64,000 nucleotides of DNA from Jeotgalibacillus aurantiacus (GTDB lineage: Bacteria > Bacillota > Bacilli > Bacillales > Jeotgalibacillaceae), in NCBI RefSeq assembly GCF_020595125.1, contig NZ_JACNMS010000003.1, forward strand, positions 434,001 through 498,000, read 5' to 3'. The notes under the pieces were generated by a model. That model was not told where the DNA came from. It did no database searches and saw only the letters and a program-made list of their open reading frames with translations. This document shows positions 43,727-52,367 of this stretch, in pieces (position 1 is the first letter of the stretch; each line of letters begins with the position of its first letter). Made by a program: the position numbers and the translations under genes.

Positions 43727-44559
43727 AAATGATCACGCTCAATTGCCTGGCACGTTGGACAAAAATAAAGCCTTCTTGAACCCGCAATGATTTTTTCGAT
43801 CGGTGTCCCATCAATCCTGCATGATTGACCAGCCCGGGCAAAAACCCAATGGCGATAAGCGGACCTCTTTTGACCTTGTGCCTTCAGTTTATTGGCAAGT
43901 TCAAGATCATTGGTAATACCGCCGGTTTCATAGGATTGTTTTGTTAATTGAAGAATGGCTTCAGCAGCAAGTCTCAGCTGATTTTCTCTGCAGTCTTTGG
44001 GTCTTAATGAAGGGTGAATCCCTGCTTTAAATAATATTTCGCTTCGCAAATAGTTCCCGTTTCCAGCAACAAATGCCTGGTCGAGCAGCAATGCAGTCCA
44101 GCGTCTGCCGGCAAATCTTTTATCCTTCATCCTAGTAATCAGATCTTTTGCTGAAACTTTTTGATTGAGTAGATCAGGTCCTGCTTTTGCGATAAAAGGA
44201 TGAAGGTGAACCTCTTCATCTTTAAGCACTTCAATATCAGAGGCGCTGTATAAAAGAGCAGACTTCTTTTCTGTATGAACGGCAAGCCTCAGCTGACGAT
44301 TCGTTTTCGGATAGTTATAAGCGTTTCTGATCACCCATTTACCATAAAGCTGGTTGTGACTGTATATCGTATAGCCGTTAGAGAAACGCATCAGCATGGC
44401 TTTGCCGACTGTTTCAACCTTCAACACTTTTTCACCGGCAAATAGAGGTTCATAATCCTGTAAATGTTCAAAAGCAAAAGACACCTCTAAAATGGTCTTT
44501 TGCTTAACGGCTTTTTCTATTTGATCAGCAGCACGTCTGATTTCAGGTCCTTCAGGCAT
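43723..44559 (-). CDS. nei: endonuclease VIII-like DNA glycosylase/AP lyase
   Basis: 278 residues. Starts MPEGPEIRRAADQIE, where Pro2 and Glu3 are the catalytic residues of the Fpg/Nei family (Nei type has GPEIRR). The H2TH region reads AFVAGNGNYLRSEILF. It removes oxidised pyrimidines. The C-terminal zinc finger is altered: RAGQSCRIDGTPIE has Asp where the second Cys is expected, while the later CPTC pair is intact, so zinc binding may use Asp or be weak. First gene of a pair with the CwlK-like gene. Confidence 0.9.
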   Translation of the reverse strand: MPEGPEIRRAADQIEKAVKQKTILEVSFAFEHLQDYEPLFAGEKVLKVETVGKAMLMRFSNGYTIYSHNQLYGKWVIRNAYNYPKTNRQLRLAVHTEKKSALLYSASDIEVLKDEEVHLHPFIAKAGPDLLNQKVSAKDLITRMKDKRFAGRRWTALLLDQAFVAGNGNYLRSEILFKAGIHPSLRPKDCRENQLRLAAEAILQLTKQSYETGGITNDLELANKLKAQGQKRSAYRHWVFARAGQSCRIDGTPIEKIIAGSRRLYFCPTCQAIERDHL

Positions 44560-44576
44560 AGTACCTCTTCCTTTTC

Positions 44577-45056
44577 TTAATTCTCCAGTTGAATTCTCTG
44601 CTTATATTTAAGAATTCGATATGCTGCATATCCATCACTGTATTTCCCATTCCCAAAGTTCACGGGTAATAGTGAGAATGCAGCAAAATAAACTGAGAAG
44701 TATGCATATTGATAATAAAAGACGTCAGGTTTAATGATATCCTGCATGATCAACACATTGATCAAAAGAATAGATCCAAGATTGAAAATAACGCCACCGA
44801 GATGCACCAGACAGTGAGTCAGGCGATTACTTGTTTTTAAATCCGTGTATTTACAAAAGGAATCTAAAAAATAAATCGTATGAACACTGATTGGACCTAT
44901 ACAGAAAAGTTTTTTTCCACGTCCAAGCGCGAATGTACATGTACCGCCAAAAATCCTGGCGAAAAACGCATGACCGAGTTGATGAATCAGAGAGACTGTA
45001 GGGAAGACAATTAAAAACGACCATAAAAAGGTCCACATATCTTTCAGTTGAAACAT
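44577..45056 (-). CDS. M50-like (site-2 protease fold) membrane protein with HQLGH in place of HExxH
   Basis: 159 residues with about four membrane segments. The first segment holds IHQLGHAFFARIFGG, the position of the zinc motif HExxH, but with Gln instead of the catalytic Glu (codon CAA). The second site, LLPVNFGNGKYSDG, corresponds to the NPDG-like motif of M50 proteases. So the fold and metal ligands appear kept while the general base is lost. It may bind rather than cut, or be a decaying gene. Directly upstream of nei on the same strand, 17 bases apart. Confidence 0.65.
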   Translation of the reverse strand: MFQLKDMWTFLWSFLIVFPTVSLIHQLGHAFFARIFGGTCTFALGRGKKLFCIGPISVHTIYFLDSFCKYTDLKTSNRLTHCLVHLGGVIFNLGSILLINVLIMQDIIKPDVFYYQYAYFSVYFAAFSLLPVNFGNGKYSDGYAAYRILKYKQRIQLEN

Positions 45057-45229
45057 TATAACACCTTCTATTGTAATATTTCATTTGGCGATGGGTTGTC
45101 ACTTCTATCCCCGTGTATTCCCAAATCTATCTAACAAAAACATCATTTTTGAAATTTCCTAAGAAAGTGGACAGGGAATGTACGATCAAGTACGATGGAT
45201 GAAAATCGGAAAGAAAAGGGTTGGGGCCG

Positions 45230-46156
45230 ATGGATATCCAAACGGTACTGTCAACCATTATTGTGATGGGATTGATGATTGCTACAGGATCCATTTTTGC
45301 AATGAAGGTGAATGTAACGTCGGAAGTGAAATCCGTTTTAATTTTACTCATTTTAAATATTGCGGTGCCGGCAGTCATTTTAAATGGTGTGTTCAGTGTG
45401 GACTTGACTGGTGGCGCACTCGCTGAAGCGGGAATGATTTTCGGTATATCGATTGTCTATCATCTCGCAGCGCTTGTGCTTGTCGGAGTGGCGGCTTATT
45501 TGCTGAGACTTCGTTCTGTATTTGCTAAAAAAATGATGATCCTTGGAGCTCTTGGAAACACGGGGTTTATTGGTATTCCTCTTGCTGCTGCCATCTTTGG
45601 ACCTGCAGGCGGTTTCCTCGCAGCGATCTTTGACGCAGGACTCAGTTTGACGGTATATACCATCGTCATCTATCTGTTGCAAGCGGAAGGGAAATTTCAT
45701 ATCAGGCAGCTGAAAGCAGTCATTAATATGCCTGTTGGCGCAATCGTGATTGGTATATTGGCTGCGGTAAGCGGTTTTCAGCCACCGGGGATGATGATTC
45801 AATTTGTAGAAATGCTCGCAGCGCTGGCTGCACCCATGGCTATGCTGTATGTAGGGATGTTACTGCCACCACTGCTTAAAAAGAAACGGGAGATCTTCTT
45901 TCCGGAACTATGGTTTCCTTTATCCTTCAGGCTGATGGTGATTCCGCTTTTAATGATGCTGATCCTTCAGCTGTTTTCATTTACCGGATGGACGGCACAG
46001 CTGATTGTGATTCAGACAGCGATGCCGACCGCTATGATTACCGCTGTGCTATTTTCAAAGTTTACGAGTGAAGAAGAGACAGCAGTGGTCACCATTTTTG
46101 CTTCCACACTGCTGAGTCTGATTACCATTCCTTTCATTGCATGGCTCATGATTTGA
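45230..46156 (+). CDS. AEC family transporter
   Basis: 308 residues from the ATG at 45230; GGGTTGGGG upstream. About ten membrane segments in two halves, with LILNIAVPAVILNGVF and MMILGALGNTGFIGIPLAAAIFG typical of the auxin efflux carrier (AEC) family, including the mid-segment NxG. Bacterial members transport malate, malonate and other small acids. No neighbouring metabolic gene identifies the substrate. Divergent from the M50-like gene. Confidence 0.87.
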   Translation: MDIQTVLSTIIVMGLMIATGSIFAMKVNVTSEVKSVLILLILNIAVPAVILNGVFSVDLTGGALAEAGMIFGISIVYHLAALVLVGVAAYLLRLRSVFAKKMMILGALGNTGFIGIPLAAAIFGPAGGFLAAIFDAGLSLTVYTIVIYLLQAEGKFHIRQLKAVINMPVGAIVIGILAAVSGFQPPGMMIQFVEMLAALAAPMAMLYVGMLLPPLLKKKREIFFPELWFPLSFRLMVIPLLMMLILQLFSFTGWTAQLIVIQTAMPTAMITAVLFSKFTSEEETAVVTIFASTLLSLITIPFIAWLMI

Positions 46157-46220
46157 CGGAGGGGTTTCTGTTGATGGAAAATGTGGTATGAGAACAGGAG
46201 AATGAAAGGAGAGGATCAAA

Positions 46221-47261
46221 GTGACAAATCAATTCACCGGTTACATTGGTACATATACAAGAAAGTCCAGTAAAGGTATTTATCAGATTGAACTGAATAC
46301 AGAAACAGGATCACTTTCAGTAAAGGGAGTAGCAGCGAAAGGGGACAGTCCAACCTATGTAAACGCGGATCACTCGCAGGGCTATTTGTATGCCGTGGCA
46401 CCTGGTGGTTTGTCAGCCTATCAAGTCGACCAGCAGACGGGGGAACTGACGTATATCAATCACCTTAACGTAAAAGATGGTTCTCCTTGTCATCTAAGTG
46501 TGAGTCCTGACGGAAAGTTTGCAGCAGCTGCTTTTTACCATGACGGTACACTTGCGCTTTACAGCCGTGATCCGGAAACAGGCGCATTAAAGGAGCAACT
46601 TGATGTCGTGAAGCATGAAGGTGAAGGTCCTAACAAAGACAGACAGGATGCTGCACACACTCATTACAGCGGATTTTCACCTGACGGGCGCTATATAGTC
46701 GCTGTTGATCTCGGAACAGACGAAATCATTTCCTATCGTTATCAGGAAGGAGCGCTGCAAGAGGCGTCTGTGTTCAAAACAGAAGCAGGAGCAGGACCAC
46801 GTCACCTTGTCTTCCACCCTGAACAGCCTCTGGCATACTGCATGACAGAGCTCACCAATGAAGTACTGACCCTTGCCTATGATAAAGAAACAGGAAACTT
46901 CCGACAGCTTCAGGCAATCCCAGCTATTCCAGGTGATTTCACTGAAAACAGTCAGGGAAGCGCGATTCATATCTCATCTGACGGTCGTTTCGTCTACGCA
47001 GGCAATCGTGGTCATAACTCCATCGCAGTCTACTCAGCGGATGAAAACAACGGTGAACTGACACATATTGAATACGTATCAACAGAAGGCAACTGGCCGC
47101 GTGACTTCGTCCTTGATCCAAGTGAAAAATATATCGTGGCATCCAATCAGGAAAGCGACAGTATCGTTCTCTTTAACCGCGATCCTGAAACAGGAAGACT
47201 CACATGGACAGGACAAAAAATCGAAGTACCGGAACCGGTATGCGTGAAATTTCTGAAGTGA
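46221..47261 (+). CDS. lactonase family protein (6-phosphogluconolactonase, YkgB-like)
   Basis: 346 residues, GTG start with AAAGGAGAGG upstream. Seven-bladed propeller repeats are visible as GTYTRKSSKGIYQ, SPCHLSVSPDGKF, THYSGFSPDGRYIVAVDLG, GAGPRHLVFHP, GSAIHISSDGRFVYAGNRG and NWPRDFVLDPSEKYIVASNQ. This is the Pgl/YkgB lactonase family that hydrolyses 6-phosphogluconolactone in the pentose phosphate pathway; some members act on other lactones. Single gene; a long repeat element follows. Confidence 0.88.
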   Translation: MTNQFTGYIGTYTRKSSKGIYQIELNTETGSLSVKGVAAKGDSPTYVNADHSQGYLYAVAPGGLSAYQVDQQTGELTYINHLNVKDGSPCHLSVSPDGKFAAAAFYHDGTLALYSRDPETGALKEQLDVVKHEGEGPNKDRQDAAHTHYSGFSPDGRYIVAVDLGTDEIISYRYQEGALQEASVFKTEAGAGPRHLVFHPEQPLAYCMTELTNEVLTLAYDKETGNFRQLQAIPAIPGDFTENSQGSAIHISSDGRFVYAGNRGHNSIAVYSADENNGELTHIEYVSTEGNWPRDFVLDPSEKYIVASNQESDSIVLFNRDPETGRLTWTGQKIEVPEPVCVKFLK

Positions 47262-47378
47262 AAATAATCACCTGAGAATACTGACATTATTGCGGATTGT
47301 CTTTAGAGAAGCGACAGGTAAACAGCTTAGTATGTCCCGATTCTTTAACAAAAACCGGGTGGTATAATCACACAACGA

Positions 47379-47615
47379 GGGCCGGACTCATCCGAAGACT
47401 TCTGTGGCGGAAAGGGACAGGTGAACCCCTTGTGCGAAGCACAAGGGGTTCACCGCCCGGCCCATAGAAAAGCGGAGGCGACTTGTCCAGCCCCGACAAG
47501 CATAAGGCGAAGATGAAAAGAGGGCTGACCTTCGCCCTCGTTCATCTTTGACCTATGACCTCGAGGGGCTAGTCGCCGCAGCTAGACAAAGGAAAGAGAA
47601 GGATGAGTCCGGCCC
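47379..47615. repeat. terminator-loop repeat, long form (copy 7)
   Basis: Outer arms GGGCCGGACTCATCC and GGATGAGTCCGGCCC are perfect complements over 15 bases. Between them the first half carries GAAGACTTCTGTGGCGG and a hairpin whose loop stem is CCCCTTGTG/CACAAGGGG, unlike other copies; the second half matches the long-form structure of copies 5 and 8. It lies between two convergent genes. Confidence 0.87.
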
Positions 47616-47628
47616 GACTTATAAAACC

Positions 47629-47662
47629 AAAAAAGCTGTACAGCACGATTCGCTGTACAGCT
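47629..47662 (-). terminator. terminator of the MFS gene
   Basis: AGCTGTACAGC and GCTGTACAGCT form an 11-bp perfect stem with a seven-base loop; on the minus strand TTTTTT follows. Confidence 0.88.
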
Positions 47663-47673
47663 CTTCATTTTCA

Positions 47674-48879
47674 TCAAACCGGCTGATCCGCTTCAACCTT
47701 TGCAAGCTTCTTAGCCTGCTGTTTCTGCCAGGCGATCGAAACCCCCATTGTAATTAACAAAATTACCAGCCCAAGCATAAATGGATACAGGATATTGATA
47801 TCAAACAATGCTCCTGCAATGGTTGGTCCGAGCACGTTTCCGATACTCATATAAGTATTATTCATACCCATTGCAAACCCCTGCTCGTTACCGGCAAGCT
47901 TTGATACAAGCGTTGTCAGTACCGGGCGCAGTAAAGAAGTTGCAAGGAAGACAATCAATGTAATGATGAAAAAGCTTACGTAAGTTGACGCAAACAGTGT
48001 CATTAAAAATCCTGCAGCAGCAACCCCAAGGAAGATATTTAGCGTTGTACCTTCACCGAAACGTCTGACTACACGCTCTACTACGAACAGCTGGACAATA
48101 ACGCTGATTATCCCTGTTGACGTAATCATAAGGGCAATGTCTGCCGGTGATGCACCGAATTGAATATCGACGAATAATCCGATCACTGTTTCATATGCCA
48201 ACAAACCGAAGCTCATGATCAGTGTGATGAACAAGGGTATAAAGTAGGGTTTCTTTACCGAAAGCGCAAGTTTCTTCAGAAGTGGATCGTCACCTTCCAC
48301 GATTTCCGGACGTTCATGCTCTGCAAGGCTTTCTTCCAATACGACAATGGAGAAAATGACAGCCACTAAAGAAACGAGAGCTGAAACGAGTAGAGGTGTT
48401 TTTAGTCCGAAGTCTGCCAGAAATCCACCGATTCCAGGTCCGATGACAATCCCGAGTGACATAGCAGCGGAGATGTAACTGTTTCCTTTTGCACGCTGAT
48501 CGAGTGTTGTAATGTCAGCTACATAAGCGAAAATTGCAGGTACAAGAAGAGCCGCTCCAACCCCACCAATTACACGGGAAGAATATAAAATCCAAAGGTT
48601 ATCAGCAAGGTAAAAAATAAACATAGACAGTGTCAGACCTGCCAGACCATAGATAATCATTTTTCTACGGCCATATACGTCTGTCCACTTGCCGGCAATG
48701 GGTGACATAATCAGCTGCGCGCCGGCAAAAATCGCAATAATCAGACCTGCTGCCTGACCGCCCTGACCAATTGACTCCAGATAAGCCGGCAGGATAGGAA
48801 TAATAATTCCAAAGCTTCCGATAGCAATAAACATATTGATCATTAATATGATCATTTTTTTCTTTTGTTCCGCTCCCAC
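47674..48879 (-). CDS. MFS multidrug-efflux-type transporter
   Basis: 401 residues from a GTG at 48879 with AAGAAGG upstream; a longer reading to 48969 would pass through the promoter. Twelve membrane segments. GIIIPILPAYLESIG, GKWTDVYGRRKMII (MFS loop signature), SRVIGGVGAALLVPA and SLGIVIGPGIGGFLADFG (motif C, gxxxGPxxGG) are typical of the drug:H+ antiporter branch related to NorA/Bmr. The substrate is not determined. An operator-like repeat lies in the promoter. Confidence 0.86.
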   Translation of the reverse strand: MGAEQKKKMIILMINMFIAIGSFGIIIPILPAYLESIGQGGQAAGLIIAIFAGAQLIMSPIAGKWTDVYGRRKMIIYGLAGLTLSMFIFYLADNLWILYSSRVIGGVGAALLVPAIFAYVADITTLDQRAKGNSYISAAMSLGIVIGPGIGGFLADFGLKTPLLVSALVSLVAVIFSIVVLEESLAEHERPEIVEGDDPLLKKLALSVKKPYFIPLFITLIMSFGLLAYETVIGLFVDIQFGASPADIALMITSTGIISVIVQLFVVERVVRRFGEGTTLNIFLGVAAAGFLMTLFASTYVSFFIITLIVFLATSLLRPVLTTLVSKLAGNEQGFAMGMNNTYMSIGNVLGPTIAGALFDINILYPFMLGLVILLITMGVSIAWQKQQAKKLAKVEADQPV

Positions 48880-48924
48880 GTTGATGCCTTCTTTCTCTAT
48901 AAAATGTCCACAATTACAATGTCT

Positions 48925-48939
48925 TTTAGATATCCTAAA
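48925..48939 (-). promoter_or_regulatory. operator-like inverted repeat in the MFS promoter
   Basis: TTTAG-ATATC-CTAAA has perfect five-base arms. On the minus strand it lies just after TTGACA (about 48958) and a TATAAC/TAACAT -10 region, a normal position for a repressor site. The regulator is unknown. Confidence 0.5.
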
Positions 48940-49267
48940 TATGTTATACTCATCCATAACAGCTGTCAATACATTTGCATATACATGAAAAATCGTACGA
49001 AAGTCTGTTTTTTCAGAAAATAAGTGATGATGTTTTTTAATCAGGACAAACGAATAAATAAAAAATGATATTTTTATTGCTAAAAAAGTTGTTATAGCAA
49101 CCTTTTTTGATAAATCCCTTTAAATGGATGGTATTTCTAATTGACAACTGCACCGCACTATCATTTATACTGAAAAAGTCCTTTAAACTTTTCATTTTAT
49201 TGGTAGTGAATTGGGTTTTGTCATATAAACATTCTACATAGAGAAATAGAGAGAGAGGATTAACGCA
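48940..49267. other. divergent gap holding an orphan terminator-like hairpin
   Basis: A+T-rich gap between two genes that point away from each other. It contains AAAAAAGTTG-TTATA-GCAACCTTTTTT (49082-49107), which looks like a bidirectional intrinsic terminator although no gene ends here. A short transcript from either side might end at it. No open frame with a ribosome site is visible. Confidence 0.45.
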
Positions 49268-49648
49268 ATGAGAATTACGATTGATCTGGAAGTTATACAC
49301 GTGAAGCCTAGGGCTAAGTCACATCTTTCAAACGTCATTCATTTTACTGATGCAGCCGGAAACCGTTTCATTTGGACAACTGCTGTTGATAAGGGACTTG
49401 TAAAAGGTGAAAAAGTCGAGGCCCAGATTAGTGTCAATGAAGAGCTGTACGATGAAGAAGGTAAGTATGTCCGCATCAGCCATGTTGCCATTTTGAAAAA
49501 GATCGAGCAATTAAAAGAGACGACCTATACAAGAAAGCCTTTCAGTATCATGGACCGTCCTGGCAAGAAGGAAGAAAAGAAGAAGACGGAAGATCATGAA
49601 TTATTGAATGATATTGAGAAAACACTTGCCTTATTGCGAAAAAAATAA
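49268..49648 (+). CDS. conserved-looking small protein of unknown function, OB-like N-terminal region
   Basis: 126 residues. I do not recognise it. Residues 1-80 alternate strands in a way that suggests an OB-type barrel (ITIDLEVIHVKPRAKSHL, then NRFIWTTAVDKGLVKGEKVEA and YVRISHVAILKKIEQ); the C-terminal third is a very charged, Lys/Glu-rich helix (GKKEEKKKTEDHELLNDIEK). GAGAGAGAGG precedes the ATG. It stands alone upstream of ppaC. A nucleic-acid-binding role would be a guess from the fold. Confidence 0.65.
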   Translation: MRITIDLEVIHVKPRAKSHLSNVIHFTDAAGNRFIWTTAVDKGLVKGEKVEAQISVNEELYDEEGKYVRISHVAILKKIEQLKETTYTRKPFSIMDRPGKKEEKKKTEDHELLNDIEKTLALLRKK

Positions 49649-49786
49649 TGAATTGATTGAGTATCTTTTTATAAAGATACTCTTTTTTTATGTGTTTAGG
49701 AAATCTGACTTCAATCTTTCTGCAATCCTTGCTAAAATGGGAATGATTGATTTGAATAACAATTCCATTTATAAAGGAGCCTCAAT

Positions 49787-50722
49787 ATGAGTAAAGTTCT
49801 CGTTTTTGGACACAAAAATCCTGATACAGATACGATCACCTCTGCAATCGCCTACGCTTATTTAAAGCAGCAGCTTGGTATGGATGCGGAAGCGGTACGT
49901 CTTGGTGAGATTAACGGTGAAACAGCTTTTGCGCTGGAGACATTTAAAACAGAACAGCCTAGACTGATTTCAAAAGCTTCAGAAGAAACGGGTCAGGTGA
50001 TCCTTGTTGATCACAATGAACGTCAGCAAAGTGTTGAAGATATCAATGACGTACAGGTGCTTGAAGTCATTGATCATCACAGAATTGCAAACTTCGAAAC
50101 GAGTGATCCGGTTTATTTCAGAGCAGAGCCGGTTGGATGTACAGCTACGATTCTATTGAAGTTGTATAAGGAAAATGGTGTTGAGATTCCAAAAGAAATT
50201 GCAGGGCTGATGCTTTCAGCGATTATTTCTGACTCACTGCTTTTCAAATCTCCTACCTGCACAGATCAGGACCGTAAAGCTGCGGAAGAACTGCAGTCGA
50301 TTGCCGGAGTGAATACCGAAGAGTATGGTCTTGAAATGCTGAAAGCAGGAGCAGACCTGAGCGGTAAAACAGCGGATGAGCTTGTTTCTCTTGACGCAAA
50401 AGTCTTTGAAATGGGTGGACATGATGTTGAAATCGCACAGGTGAATGCCATTGACCCGAACGATATTCTTAGTCGTCAGGCTGAAATTGAAGAGGCGATG
50501 GACCGTGCAGTGGTAGATAAAAATCTTTCATTGTCGATCGTGGCGGTTACAGATATTTTAAACAGTGATTCCACCATTATTGTCCGTGGTGCTCACGCAT
50601 CAAAAGCGGAAAAAGCATTTAAAGTAACGTTAGCAAACGGAACAGCATTGCTTAAAGGTGTTGTATCACGTAAGAAGCAGATCGTTCCTGTGCTGACAGA
50701 CACATTTAACGAAGAAGCGTAA
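49787..50722 (+). CDS. ppaC: manganese-dependent inorganic pyrophosphatase (family II)
   Basis: 311 residues, DHH superfamily. [20 protein letters not shown] (metal ligands His and two Asp), [19 protein letters not shown] (the DHH motif) and the C-terminal DHHA2 domain ending [14 protein letters not shown]. Hydrolyses pyrophosphate with Mn2+ or Co2+ and is the main soluble pyrophosphatase of many Bacilli. AAAGGAG precedes the ATG; a terminator follows. Confidence 0.96.
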   Translation: MSKVLVFGHKNPDTDTITSAIAYAYLKQQLGMDAEAVRLGEINGETAFALETFKTEQPRLISKASEETGQVILVDHNERQQSVEDINDVQVLEVIDHHRIANFETSDPVYFRAEPVGCTATILLKLYKENGVEIPKEIAGLMLSAIISDSLLFKSPTCTDQDRKAAEELQSIAGVNTEEYGLEMLKAGADLSGKTADELVSLDAKVFEMGGHDVEIAQVNAIDPNDILSRQAEIEEAMDRAVVDKNLSLSIVAVTDILNSDSTIIVRGAHASKAEKAFKVTLANGTALLKGVVSRKKQIVPVLTDTFNEEA

Positions 50723-50735
50723 AATTTAAAAAGCG

Positions 50736-50767
50736 GGACGGACCTGAAACAGGGTCTGTCCTTTTTT
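50736..50767 (+). terminator. terminator of ppaC
   Basis: GGACGGACC and GGTCTGTCC pair (one G-U) around CTGAAACAG, followed by six T. Confidence 0.85.
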
Positions 50768-50777
50768 GATGATGGAG

Positions 50778-50893
50778 AACGTGAGCTAAGAGTAGAGGTT
50801 TGTGAGGATAGAAGAGAAGTTTGTGAGGTTGAAAGGGAAGTTTGTGAGTTTCGGCGGCAGGTTCGTGAGCTTATCAGAAAGTTTGCCAGTTCA
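50778..50893 (+). repeat. 21-bp phased array C (core TTYGTGAG)
   Basis: GTGAG begins at 50781, 50802, 50823, 50844 and 50865, steps of exactly 21; a degenerate sixth unit (TTTGCCAG) follows one base short of phase. Core and step are those of array A at 3.1-3.4 kb, 47 kb away, but the filler differs. Located between the ppaC terminator and the uracil-DNA glycosylase start. Confidence 0.87.
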
Positions 50894-50989
50894 GTGAAAA
50901 AAGGACTATGCGATCAACACGACATCTACTCAAAAAACAATGCTTGCCCTCGACAAAACAGGGAATACAGACCAAAAGGAGGGAACATC

Positions 50990-51631
50990 ATGAGAATTCC
51001 GGAACATTTAGCTGAACTGGGCCGTAAACGAATAGAAGGGTTTCCAGTCGAAGGGTTTGTGTATGGGGAGGGCCCTGAACATCCCGCCTTAATGCTGGTT
51101 GGAGAAGCACCTGGAGAGACTGAAATACATAATGGCATTCCCTTTAGCGGCAGAGCAGGTGCCGAACTGATGAAGTCTCTCGATTTTCTTGGATTAACGA
51201 GGGAACAGGTGTATATCACGAGCGCGGTCAGAAGCCGTCCTTATAAATGGGGTGAGAAGAGAACCAGAGATGGCGAAATCATCAAGCGGACTTATAATCG
51301 TACCCCAACTAAAAAAGAGATTCTGGCCCATGCGCCAATTCTTGATTATGAAATAAAGCATATTCAGTCGCCGATCATCGTGACACTCGGTAACATTGGT
51401 CTTCAGAGACTGGCCGGTAACGATAAAAAGGTAACGCAAATTCATGGACAGCTGATCGAACAGCCGGTGCAATATTTGCGGTCACTGGAGGACAAATCTT
51501 ATCACTGGACAGACAGGTCATATAAAATCTTCCCGACCTTTCATCCGGCAGCTGTTTTTTACAATCGCAGTCTGGAAGAAAAGTTGATGGAGGATTTAAA
51601 TACGTTAAAGAGAATAATAAAAAAGGGGTGA
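50990..51631 (+). CDS. uracil-DNA glycosylase superfamily protein without iron-sulfur cysteines
   Basis: 213 residues from the ATG at 50990 (AAAAGGAGGG upstream). GEAPGETEIHNGIPFSGRAG is the motif 1 region of the family 4/5-type uracil-DNA glycosylases, and FHPAAVFYNRSLEEKLMEDL the motif with the active-site His. The chain has no Cys at all, so it cannot carry the [4Fe-4S] cluster of typical family 4 enzymes. A base-excision role is likely but the substrate is open. It starts just after the array and runs into the next gene with five bases between. Confidence 0.85.
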   Translation: MRIPEHLAELGRKRIEGFPVEGFVYGEGPEHPALMLVGEAPGETEIHNGIPFSGRAGAELMKSLDFLGLTREQVYITSAVRSRPYKWGEKRTRDGEIIKRTYNRTPTKKEILAHAPILDYEIKHIQSPIIVTLGNIGLQRLAGNDKKVTQIHGQLIEQPVQYLRSLEDKSYHWTDRSYKIFPTFHPAAVFYNRSLEEKLMEDLNTLKRIIKKG

Positions 51632-51635
51632 TCAG

Positions 51636-52082
51636 ATGGATAAAGAACAGCATAAAGCACTTGCTATACAACTATTTAATGCAGCCTGGGATTTAATAGA
51701 CCAGTCTGAACGGACAGAGGATGAAACGCTGGAGATGATCAGACTTGCCCAAACTTCGAGATTTCACTGGGGAGAAGCGGGGACGCACGTCAACTGGTCA
51801 AGAGGAGACTGGCAGATTTCTCGTGCCTTTGCTGAGGCGGGAAATGGGGAACAGGCGCTGGTGTATGCCAGAGCAAATGAAAGGATATATCAGCAATACG
51901 GTCTTAATGATTTTGACGAGGCATTTGTGTATGAAGCTTTGGCACGGGCGTATTCGCTATTGAATCAACCTGAAGAAATGCTGCAGGCTAAACAAACGGC
52001 AGAAGCATTCGCGAATTCCTGTAAGAATCAAAAAGATACAGCTTATATTCTCGAACAGCTGGAAAGCATTAAGATTCAGTAA
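51636..52082 (+). CDS. small helical (TPR-like) protein of unknown function
   Basis: 148 residues, predicted all-helical. Pattern of paired helices with A-x-A-x-x-Y-x-x steps (ALVYARANERIYQQYGL, EALARAYSLLNQPEEML) resembles tetratricopeptide repeats; FHWGEAGTHVNWSRGDWQISRAFAEAG is a distinctive central block. I recall similar uncharacterised proteins in Bacilli. Ribosome site GGGGTGA before the ATG; five bases after the glycosylase stop, so co-transcribed with it. Confidence 0.72.
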   Translation: MDKEQHKALAIQLFNAAWDLIDQSERTEDETLEMIRLAQTSRFHWGEAGTHVNWSRGDWQISRAFAEAGNGEQALVYARANERIYQQYGLNDFDEAFVYEALARAYSLLNQPEEMLQAKQTAEAFANSCKNQKDTAYILEQLESIKIQ

Positions 52083-52147
52083 AAATTACATTTTGATCGT
52101 TTAATTCTTAATTATTGTGGTATATTACATCATAGTGAAATAAATAG

Positions 52148-52309
52148 TCCCTAAAAAGGGGAGTAGCGACCTTTACCGGTCAATGAATCGTCATTACGGC
52201 AGAGAAGACCTGCTCGGTTCATTGAGCTCTTTAGTTGATTAAGAGTACGCAAGACCTTTTTATGAGTGCTCTGCTTTACAGGCCGAGATCTCATAAAAAG
52301 GTCTTTTTT
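52148..52309 (+). promoter_or_regulatory. yybP-ykoY (manganese) riboswitch with terminator
   Basis: AAAGGGGAGTAGC (52155-52167) is the hallmark of the yybP-ykoY Mn2+ riboswitch, followed by GGCAGAGAAGACCTGC and ACGCAAGACC. The last conserved segment is also the left arm of a 16-bp perfect terminator stem (52251-52266 with 52290-52305) followed by six T, so Mn2+ binding should relieve termination and raise expression of the downstream exchanger. Confidence 0.9.
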
Positions 52310-52367
52310 GTTTCCAATATCATGCAGAAATGATAGGTGTATTTTATTTCATAAAGGAGGAACTATT

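Noticed and set aside
48880-48969. Thirty-residue N-terminal extension of the MFS protein
   Set aside because: It is polar, runs through the promoter and operator, and the GTG at 48879 has a proper ribosome site and begins the membrane part.
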